NCBI GenBank assembly: GCA_031267635.1
Contig: JAIRYX010000175.1
Span: 1 to 11,040 of the forward strand
Length of the DNA stretch: 11,040 nucleotides
Reading direction: 5' to 3'
Source: Planctomycetaceae bacterium
GTDB lineage: Bacteria; Planctomycetota; Planctomycetia; Pirellulales; Thermoguttaceae
Shown: piece by piece, positions 1-5,241 of the stretch
Numbering within the stretch: the stretch's first letter is position 1
Layout of the letters: the number at the start of each line of letters is the position of its first letter
Position numbers and translations under genes: made by a program
The notes under the pieces: model-generated
Seen by the model: only the letters and a program-made list of their open reading frames with translations
The model's database searches: none
Told to the model about the DNA's origin: nothing

Positions 1-1256
1 TGCGAACCGACAACTGGAGGCGGTAGGATAGCCGTCAGCAACTGCCCTAACGGACGATGATGATAATAACGAATCGTTATGCCATTCGGCTCCGATTGCA
101 AGATTTTCGGCGAGTCGGCGGAAGGATAACCGCCAAGAAGACATGTTCCCGATGCAGTAATCCGATACTTGTTTCCTTGCTCCAAACGGATTCGGCTGTT
201 TTGCCAACCGCGAGTCGGAACAACTTTGTACTCTGTTGACTCCTCAACCTCGCGACTCTCGTCCGCATTGATTTCAAGAGTAATTTTGGCAAGCTCCGTG
301 CCGTAATCCAAATCGCCGAGAAAGCAATACCAATCCGTTTGTAAAAGATTCCAATCGGTTTGTTGAATGAACTGCTTCGTAAAATCGGGCAACGAGACGT
401 GCCGCATCATGCTGCGGAACAATGTCTGATAGCGCGGATGGTTATCCAGAAAAAATCCGAGTCCCCAAGCATAAGCGTAATCGGTCGGCGTTTTTATTTC
501 TTCGCCGGAACGGAGCAAAAGACGATCGAGCGTAACCGTTTGTCCCGAATCCAGTTCTTCACGAAGTAACGGAATCCGTCGCCAGCCCGATATTTCTGAA
601 TCATCGCTCGGCATGACGCCCAACGTTAGCTTTCCGTCTCGCAACCGATGCGTGCCAAGATACTCCGCGACAGCTTCCCGAAACCACGCCGGTCCGCACG
701 AACCGAACACGTAATTCATAAAGCCATGCACACCTTCATGCAACACTAAATGACGCCGCATCAATTCGCTCGGTTGCTCTTTCACCCAGAATCGACTCCC
801 AATAGAGTAACCATTCAATTGCGTCGGAAAGATTCCCAGCAAATCCGCTTGCTCAAACTTTCGCAAATCCTGAATCAAGCAGCCGCGCATGTGCCATTGA
901 TCGCAAACGCTTTCCTCTACGCCAAAGTAACGGCAATATTCAGCAACCGCAAGATCAAACACTCGCGGAAGTTCATCCACCGAAGGCGACGGAGGTAAAT
1001 CTGTAAAAAGCGTAAGATGCTTTCCACGAAGTTCGCGGATCTTTTGCGACCGCAACAGAGCGGCATTCACCGACGGAATACGCTCCGAGAGAGCAATAGG
1101 GTTCTTGAGACTTTGGGGACTCGCTTTTTCGGAAACTTCTGCTCCCGCAATTTCTCCGCCCAACAAGAGAATCGGAAAAAGAAACATCCAGTTGAGAAGC
1201 GAAAACGCGAGTTTGGGTTTCATTGTCGTTCTCGTATTTGTCTTTTTTATTTGCAT
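1..1256 (-). CDS. Secreted HEXXH (gluzincin-like) putative metallopeptidase, C-terminus cut by window edge
   Basis: The frame is open from ATG 1256 to the left edge (418 codons, no stop seen). The N-terminus looks like a secretion signal: basic residues (KPK) near residue 13, then a hydrophobic stretch around residues 18-33 ending near AGA. Residues 173-177 are HEGVH, followed by WFREAVAEY at 191-199. This is the gluzincin layout, in which two His bind zinc, the first Glu is catalytic, and a downstream Glu (probably E194, 21 residues after the first His) is the third ligand. It resembles the DUF1570-type peptidase families common in planctomycetes. Residues ~345-400 (WQNSRIRLEQGNKYRITASG) look like a beta-rich, possibly carbohydrate-binding module. 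Substrate is unknown. ATG 1223 is an alternative start with a more typical signal-peptide n-region, and neither start has a strong Shine-Dalgarno. The gene lies 126 bp downstream of trpC on the same strand, with repeat A1 between. The reading frame is secure, the peptidase call likely, and the substrate unresolved. Confidence 0.85.
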   Translation of the reverse strand, partial: MQIKKTNTRTTMKPKLAFSLLNWMFLFPILLLGGEIAGAEVSEKASPQSLKNPIALSERIPSVNAALLRSQKIRELRGKHLTLFTDLPPSPSVDELPRVFDLAVAEYCRYFGVEESVCDQWHMRGCLIQDLRKFEQADLLGIFPTQLNGYSIGSRFWVKEQPSELMRRHLVLHEGVHGFMNYVFGSCGPAWFREAVAEYLGTHRLRDGKLTLGVMPSDDSEISGWRRIPLLREELDSGQTVTLDRLLLRSGEEIKTPTDYAYAWGLGFFLDNHPRYQTLFRSMMRHVSLPDFTKQFIQQTDWNLLQTDWYCFLGDLDYGTELAKITLEINADESREVEESTEYKVVPTRGWQNSRIRLEQGNKYRITASGTCLLGGYPSADSPKILQSEPNGITIRYYHHRPLGQLLTAILPPPVVGS

Positions 1257-1270
1257 GGTTTCTCTTTCTA

Positions 1271-1359
1271 GGGAGCTTCTAAAAATCTCTGTTCAATAAA
1301 TTTTGCTGTTGAAAAAGACTGACGAATATTTGGGGAAAGGTTCTGGGAAGTTCCCTCGA
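1271..1359. repeat. Dispersed palindromic repeat A, copy A1
   Basis: This ~90-bp element fills most of the trpC-peptidase gap. It opens with GGGAGCTTCTAAAAATCTC and closes with GGTTCTGGGAAGTTCCCTC, whose reverse complement resembles the opening, so the ends form an imperfect inverted repeat. An inner TTCAA...GTTGAA pair is nested within. It aligns end to end with 2534-2629, sharing blocks such as TTCTAAAAA, GTTGAAAAA, ATATTTG and GGAAGTTC. It ends 14 bp before the peptidase ATG at 1256, so its folded RNA would sit in that gene's leader. An 8-bp perfect palindrome CCTCGAGG overlaps its trpC-proximal end. Confidence 0.7.
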
Positions 1360-1382
1360 GGAAGTTTTTAAGTGAAAAACAC

Positions 1383-2186
1383 TTATCCAACCAGTTCTTT
1401 CAAAAAACCGCTTCGATTTGCGCTTTTTGAAAGCGACTCGCCAATTAAAAACGACGTGATACCGGTTTGCATCACTTGTTCAATCTCCATTCGCGAATGA
1501 ATTCCGCTCGCGGCGACCAGCGTTTGATCCGGCGCGAAAGAACGGGCGAAAAGCTGCGTTCGTTCCATATTCAGCTCCATCGTCGCCAAGTTCCGATGGT
1601 TAATTCCGACAAGTGGAAAACGAAACGGCGTGATTTTCTCAATATCCTGCTCGTCGAAAACTTCGACCAGCGTTTCCATTTGCAGTTCCAACGCCAAATC
1701 GTGCAGACGTTTCAGCTCCGCCGCGTCGAGACACCGTGCAATCAGTAACATGCAATCGGCAAAAATCGCGGTCTCTTTCACTTGATATTCCGAGACAATA
1801 AAATCTTTCCGCAAGACCGGCAGCGAGCAATGATTTCGCACATCAATGAGATCTTCCAGCTTCCCGAAAAAGTACGACGGTTCGGTCAAAACCGACAAAC
1901 ACGCTGCTCCGCCGGATTCATATTCCTCCGCGCAGGAAATCGGGTCGAGGTCGGGCGCGAACAGCCCATTCGAGGGACTTCCTCGCTTAATTTCCGCGAT
2001 AATCGCGGCGGTTTTCGGCGTGGACACTTTTTTCCGCAACGATTCCCGAAAGGAACGAACGCCGTTTCGCACGGGGAAACTATCGCGGAGTCTGGAAAGA
2101 GTAGATTCCGCATCGGGTTCGGAAAACGTATGCAGCATATAATCTTTACGCCGCGATTCAACGATTTGATCAAGAATGTTTGACAT
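1383..2186 (-). CDS. trpC: Indole-3-glycerol phosphate synthase
   Basis: TrpC closes the indole ring of 1-(2-carboxyphenylamino)-1-deoxyribulose 5-phosphate with loss of CO2 and water, giving indole-3-glycerol phosphate in cytoplasmic tryptophan synthesis. The 267-residue (beta/alpha)8 barrel is of normal length. Hallmarks in order are AEIKRGSPS at 64-72 (catalytic E65, K67), the phosphate-handling SPS, LRKDF at 125-129 (general-acid K127), LVEVFDE at 173-179 (E175), GINHRNL at 194-200 (N196) and LIGESL at 247-252. One departure is VAASGI at 224-229: the family usually has ESGI, so A226 replaces a conserved active-site Glu. ATG 2186 (MSNILDQIVESRRKDY) matches the usual TrpC start. An in-frame ATG at 2318 would add 44 residues unlike TrpC and would lie upstream of the putative promoter. 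No clear Shine-Dalgarno is seen. No other trp gene is in view. Function is confident apart from possible effects of A226. Confidence 0.95.
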   Translation of the reverse strand: MSNILDQIVESRRKDYMLHTFSEPDAESTLSRLRDSFPVRNGVRSFRESLRKKVSTPKTAAIIAEIKRGSPSNGLFAPDLDPISCAEEYESGGAACLSVLTEPSYFFGKLEDLIDVRNHCSLPVLRKDFIVSEYQVKETAIFADCMLLIARCLDAAELKRLHDLALELQMETLVEVFDEQDIEKITPFRFPLVGINHRNLATMELNMERTQLFARSFAPDQTLVAASGIHSRMEIEQVMQTGITSFLIGESLSKSANRSGFLKELVG

Positions 2187-2274
2187 GATAACAATGGTAA
2201 ATGTGTAGGAATAGACCTTGCGTCTGCCCCGTTCAACGGTGGCATCTCGTTTCTTGACAAACAAAACAGCAAGA

Positions 2275-2302
2275 ATTATCAGACATTTTGGAGGTATTTC
2301 AA
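2275..2302 (-). promoter_or_regulatory. Putative sigma70-type promoter for trpC
   Basis: Read on the minus strand, TTGAAA (2297-2302) and GATAAT (2275-2280) each match the -35/-10 consensus at 5 of 6 positions with a 16-bp spacer. Transcription would begin near 2268 and leave a leader of about 80 nt before the trpC ATG at 2186. The leader has no run of Trp codons, so no classical trp attenuator is visible. The -35 box lies inside a small GGAGGT/ACCTCC inverted repeat (2290-2295 and 2304-2309). This is a consensus match only. Confidence 0.35.
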
Positions 2303-2321
2303 GACCTCCGGGGAACACAGA

Positions 2322-2380
2322 GGCAATTTATCGGCGATTTTTAGCAAAAAACCGGCAATTGATAGGCATTTTTCGGCAAT
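2322..2380. repeat. Helically phased GGCAAT motifs and A/T tracts upstream of the trpC promoter
   Basis: GGCAAT or close variants begin at 2322, 2333 (GGCGAT), 2354, 2365 (GGCATT) and 2375, with AGCAAA at 2343. Steps are 10-11 bp. Between them lie A/T tracts near 2328, 2340, 2349, 2359 and 2371. Phased A/T tracts usually bend DNA, and the block starts 20 bp upstream of the candidate -35 box. It could act as an upstream activating bend or a multi-site operator, or be a decayed ~21-bp tandem repeat (CGGCRAT at 2332, 2353 and 2374). Confidence 0.4.
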
Positions 2381-2462
2381 CGGAGAGCAGCAATTGGCGG
2401 AAATGTTAGGGAGACGAGGCAGGGCAACAGTTTCAAGCTAAGTCGGATTGATTGATTTTTCG

Positions 2463-2512
2463 TAACGATTCAGTCGCGCAAAATCACATCAATTCGCATG
2501 GCAACGGGGTAG
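2463..2512. repeat. Partial repeat B, copy B3 (terminal piece)
   Basis: TAACGATTCAGTCGC at the start, then AATTCGCATGGCAACGGGGTAGTA, matches the end of repeat B at 9191 (TAACTATTCAGTTGCC, then AAATCCGCACGGCAACTGGGTAAT). Only about the first 50 bp are recognisable. Repeat A copy A2 begins about 20 bp later, a B-then-A order also seen at 9191-9411. Confidence 0.5.
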
Positions 2513-2533
2513 TACAAAGTCACGCAATTTCAC

Positions 2534-2629
2534 TTGAGGGAGTTTCTAAAAAACTCATTTTCAACAAAAGTTACCGTTGAAAAATAAGGACTTGCGAAAT
2601 ATTTGAGGGAGGTTTTTGGAAGTTCACTG
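2534..2629. repeat. Dispersed palindromic repeat A, copy A2
   Basis: This is the same orientation and order as A1 at 1271-1359. Its outer arms are GAGGGAGTTTCTAAAAAACTC (2536-2556) and a right arm at 2605-2628 whose complement matches at about 15 of 21 positions. Inside is a perfect 8-bp stem TTTTCAAC/GTTGAAAA with a 10-nt loop (about 2559-2584). The stem is intact here but weaker in A1. It lies between the nuclease-fold gene's stop and trpC, where a transcript leaving the nuclease gene would cross it. Confidence 0.7.
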
Positions 2630-2773
2630 TAGCAATTTGTCCTCTTTTAAAACGCTAACGAATAAGGTATGAACTTGTCGGATGAGCCGAACCGAAATTA
2701 TTCTATGTTTAGCATCCTAAACTCTTCTACCGCTTAACTTGAAGCGATCAGCAGCATGAACCAACCGTTGCCG

Positions 2774-3949
2774 TTATTTTTTCATGGAATTTGGCGTTTC
2801 TTTTACAATTTGTTCGCTTGTTTTTTTCTTGACTTTGTGAGCTTTCTTTCTTTTCAAATTAATTTCATAATTGAGTTTGCCCAAAAAGCCGTCCCAGAAT
2901 TTTCTATCTTCAAACGGTACGCTGACCGCTTTTTCAATAATCTCATAACGAGTCAGCATGTCATCATGTTGTCTTTTATCCCGCACGCCTTCTTCGACGA
3001 TTTCTCCATACGGGAAAATGCGTACTTTATAAGAGAAATTCCGATTGCGCGACAAGTGGAAATACTCGCCGGTTTTCTTATTTTTGACAATAAGTTTGAC
3101 TTCGCCGCCTGTTTCCTTTGCAAGTTTCGAGAAGATGTCCAGCATTTCATCTCTTTTGTAATCTTCCATGAATTTTTTATAAATTGGAGTAAATCGTTCA
3201 TCCGTGTTTTCAAACAGTTTATTGCATTCTGTCCAATTTAACCATCCCACGTTTGGAAAATCATCTTGTTTTCTCCCTTGCAAATCGTAAAAAACAGGAG
3301 GGTTCGGCATTTCGTCATGGAACGGCATTTCGTCATCCGTGGTAATCGTTACCAAATAGAAATCCGCCAGCTTAAGCATAACGTCTCTCATGAGTTCAAC
3401 GGTTGCCGATTCCCGACAAATACGCACTTTATCAAATTCATACAAAGAATTTCGTAATTGGTATTCTTTTTCGATAATAATTTGTCCGGCGTGCTGTTCG
3501 TCCAATTCTTCCTGATCGTTGAGTACGTATTTAATGTTTCTTACATCCAGCGCAGGTTTTGTTTTGGACAAATTTCTGATAGCACGCAATGCACGATAAA
3601 TAAGCGAAAACTGTTTATTGATTTTGCAAGTAATCCCTTTTTCTTTCGTATTAAGATACCCGTCGGGAAGATTTTTTCCCGATGACTTGAGGTATGTATC
3701 AATTTTCGCCTCGACAACAAGAATATGATAGTTATCGTCGTTATCAGTGATAACAAACAAAACGTCCGGTTGCCCGAAATCTGCAAAATCCATTTGCAGG
3801 TGCATTTCAATGTCTTTTATCGTGAAAGGAGATTTTTCACGTTTTTGCCATGTTATTTTGTCAAGGAACTCCTGAATTTTCCCAAGCCGCTCTAATTCAA
3901 AAAACAAAATATTGGAGAGAGAATTATCATCGTGAACGCAGATATTCAT
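2774..3949 (-). CDS. PD-(D/E)XK nuclease-fold protein of unknown role
   Basis: This 391-residue protein has a recognisable nuclease core near the N-terminus. P61-D62 (GQPDVLFVI) is followed by ILVVEAK with E80 and K82, the D...ExK arrangement that binds metal in PD-(D/E)XK enzymes. The preceding segment (FTIKDIEMHLQMDF, ~42-55) fits the helix that usually leads this core. The remainder is unfamiliar. The last ~25 residues are Lys-rich (KRKKAHKVKKK), suggesting nucleic-acid contact. No signal peptide or membrane segment is seen. ATG 3949 is supported by AGAGG six bases upstream. It has no obvious partner such as a methylase, helicase or toxin, so restriction or defence is possible but unproven. 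The gene is AT-richer than trpC and secA and sits between AT-rich gaps, which hints at transfer. The fold call is fairly good and the function is unknown. Confidence 0.8.
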   Translation of the reverse strand: MNICVHDDNSLSNILFFELERLGKIQEFLDKITWQKREKSPFTIKDIEMHLQMDFADFGQPDVLFVITDNDDNYHILVVEAKIDTYLKSSGKNLPDGYLNTKEKGITCKINKQFSLIYRALRAIRNLSKTKPALDVRNIKYVLNDQEELDEQHAGQIIIEKEYQLRNSLYEFDKVRICRESATVELMRDVMLKLADFYLVTITTDDEMPFHDEMPNPPVFYDLQGRKQDDFPNVGWLNWTECNKLFENTDERFTPIYKKFMEDYKRDEMLDIFSKLAKETGGEVKLIVKNKKTGEYFHLSRNRNFSYKVRIFPYGEIVEEGVRDKRQHDDMLTRYEIIEKAVSVPFEDRKFWDGFLGKLNYEINLKRKKAHKVKKKTSEQIVKETPNSMKK

Positions 3950-4038
3950 AACATACCTCTTATCTCTTCATAACAATTTCACTTTATCGTTTTTCATTGT
4001 CAAAAACAAAACAATGGTTCCAATAAACTATACCTTAT

Positions 4039-4067
4039 AATCTATGGTTTAGTTTTTTTTTCGTCAA
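4039..4067 (-). promoter_or_regulatory. Putative promoter for the nuclease-fold gene
   Basis: Minus-strand TTGACG (4062-4067) and TAGATT (4039-4044) are separated by 17 bp that include a run of nine A. The -35 matches consensus at 5 of 6 positions and the -10 at 4 of 6. Transcription would start about 80 nt before ATG 3949. Between them, 3995-4016 carries a CATTGT/ACAATG inverted pair with a 10-nt spacer that could be an operator. This is weak consensus evidence only. Confidence 0.25.
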
Positions 4068-4272
4068 GTAATACCTCTGGGATTCCTGTGAAAATTTTCA
4101 TAATAGGGTTGTCAATATTTTGTCATAATGAAAAAATCTAACAATCTGTGTTTTTTATGATTTTATTCTCACGAATTTATTGTAATTTTTTCATGGAAAT
4201 TATTGCGGAGAAATAATTGACCAACTATTTTCACAATATTTTATTCATGCATCATATGTTGAAAAGAGTTTT

Positions 4273-4363
4273 TATACATCTTACGGCAAGAAATTGCACT
4301 TTTATTTTGTCTATAAGAATATTAGCAACGAATAAAGGGCAATTTCTTGCCGTGGAATGTATA
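4273..4363 (-). repeat. Dispersed repeat C with 25-bp inverted ends, copy C1
   Basis: The left arm 4273-4297 (core ACGGCAAGAAATTGC) and right arm 4339-4363 (core GCAATTTCTTGCCGT) are inverted copies that match at 22 of 25 positions. The 41-bp middle contains, on the minus strand, TTTATTCGTTGCT and TTATAGACAAAATAAAA. The same middle blocks and arms recur at 9488-9596 on the plus strand. The structure is like a small non-autonomous (MITE-like) element or a mobile structured-RNA cassette. It has no coding capacity, and no target-site duplication is obvious. Confidence 0.75.
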
Positions 4364-4682
4364 GAAGTTGTCATAAATCTTTGTAGGATGACAATTACTG
4401 CTAAACGAGGCAATTGAGGAATATGAATATTACCTAAAAATGTATTCTAACATATCCCTAAGTTCTGAAAATAGTGGGCTGTTAGAGATTTCCTCATTTT
4501 AAAATTTACCACAATAAATCTCTATAGTTCCAATTTGAATAGTTTTTATTATCACACACGAATCTATGCAAATATATTTTTCAACACCATTTAATTGTTA
4601 TTTCAATATCGTGAAATTGATAGATTATTTATTTTACAATTGTTCCAACCTGTAAATTTTGCGGCTAAAAAATTTTTATAAC

Positions 4683-5031
4683 TAACTATTCAGTTGCCAA
4701 CCCCAACTCCCATAAATCCGCACAGCAACAGCAGAGCTACTGCCAATTTTACCGAAAGAGTTGCTATTGCCGCCCTTATTTATCATGCTTCCATTAGTAG
4801 CCCCAAATTGCACCAATGATGCGCCCTTATACCCTTATTTTTCGTTCGTAACCTATCACCTAAACATAAGAGCGCGTTCGGGGGAGCTTTGTTGGCTACT
4901 AAGGGAAATGCGATCAATAAGGGCTGCGATAGTCAAATCTTTCGGAAAACCAGTCAATGGAGACGTCATCATCAAGATTGGTACCCGATTGCCCGGTGCG
5001 GATTTATCTGGCTGGGGCGAATGAATCGTTA
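4683..5031. repeat. Large imperfect palindrome: two B repeats head to head, copy B1
   Basis: The ends are inverted: TAACTATTCAGTTGCC at 4683-4698 pairs with the complement of 5016-5031 (13 of 16), and TAAATCCGCAC at 4713-4723 pairs exactly with 4996-5006. Further inside, CCCTTATTTATC...TAGTAG (4773-4800) pairs with the complement of 4891-4923 (GTTGGCTACTAAGGG onward). The 349 bp are therefore two diverged ~175-bp B units facing each other, with a centre near 4857. The right unit closely resembles 9191-9378. Short open frames cross it but are broken and unlike known proteins. Confidence 0.7.
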
Positions 5032-5063
5032 TCAGATTTTTACGTGAAAGTTTCAGTTGAGAA

Positions 5064-5126
5064 TGCCAAAAATTATGTTTACGGCGTCAAAATTTTTATT
5101 TTTGACGCTCTTCTCAATTTTTGGCG
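5064..5126 (-). terminator. Candidate two-stem terminator downstream of secA
   Basis: Two nested inverted pairs lie about 115 bp past the secA stop. The outer pair is GCCAAAAATT/AATTTTTGGC (10 bp, perfect) and the inner is GCGTCAAAA/TTTTGACGC (9 bp, perfect, 7-nt loop), separated by an 8-9-nt internal loop. On the secA transcript no strong U-run follows. The structure could stop transcription or protect the mRNA 3' end rather than act as a textbook intrinsic terminator. It lies just outside repeat B1. Confidence 0.4.
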
Positions 5127-5241
5127 ATTGCTTGAAGGGACACGAGCGACTCTTGGGATTTTGGGGAGATAATGATACCGATGAACACTGTCTAAAAACA
5201 AAAATTTCAAATATGAGAGGTCTAGCGTGTCCAGTAATCTC

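Larger units (their letters stand above)
2187..2773. other. Intergenic region between the nuclease-fold gene and trpC
   Basis: No credible gene is visible in these ~590 bp. The stretch holds the candidate trpC promoter, the phased tract block, repeat piece B3 and repeat A2, described separately. A perfect 6-bp stem GTTTAG/CTAAAC with a 4-nt loop sits at 2707-2722, about 50 bp past the nuclease-fold gene's stop. It lacks a following T-run and so is only a weak terminator candidate. Confidence 0.6.
3950..5241. other. 1.3-kb gene-free, AT-rich region between secA and the nuclease-fold gene
   Basis: I see no credible protein gene or tRNA. The two open frames here (4217-4417 and 4761-5024, both plus) lie across repeats C1 and B1, have no ribosome site and resemble no family I know. 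Contents are the nuclease-gene promoter candidate, repeat C1 (4273-4363), repeat B1 (4683-5031) and the stem pair downstream of secA (5064-5126). The parts at ~4070-4270 and ~4365-4680 are plain AT-rich DNA with only short chance-level hairpins. Confidence 0.6.

Noticed and set aside
2255..2280. Plus-strand TTGACA...TATCAG promoter-like pair
   Set aside because: No plus-strand gene lies downstream. The -10 match is poor, and the region is better explained by the minus-strand trpC promoter.
2187..2318. 44-residue N-terminal extension of TrpC from ATG 2318
   Set aside because: The extension does not resemble TrpC, and it begins upstream of the candidate promoter. MSNILDQIVESRRKDY at 2186 is the typical family start.
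4258..4275. GTTGAAAAGAGTTTTTATA, resembling part of repeat A next to C1
   Set aside because: Only about 18 bases match and they are low complexity, so it is not safe to call a repeat copy.
4217..4417. Plus-strand open frame of 66 codons
   Set aside because: It runs across repeat C1 and both of its inverted arms, with no ribosome site and no recognisable protein character.
4761..5024. Plus-strand open frame of 87 codons
   Set aside because: It lies wholly inside the B1 palindrome, and the matching copy at 9191-9378 is broken by stops in the corresponding frames. There is no ribosome site or family resemblance.
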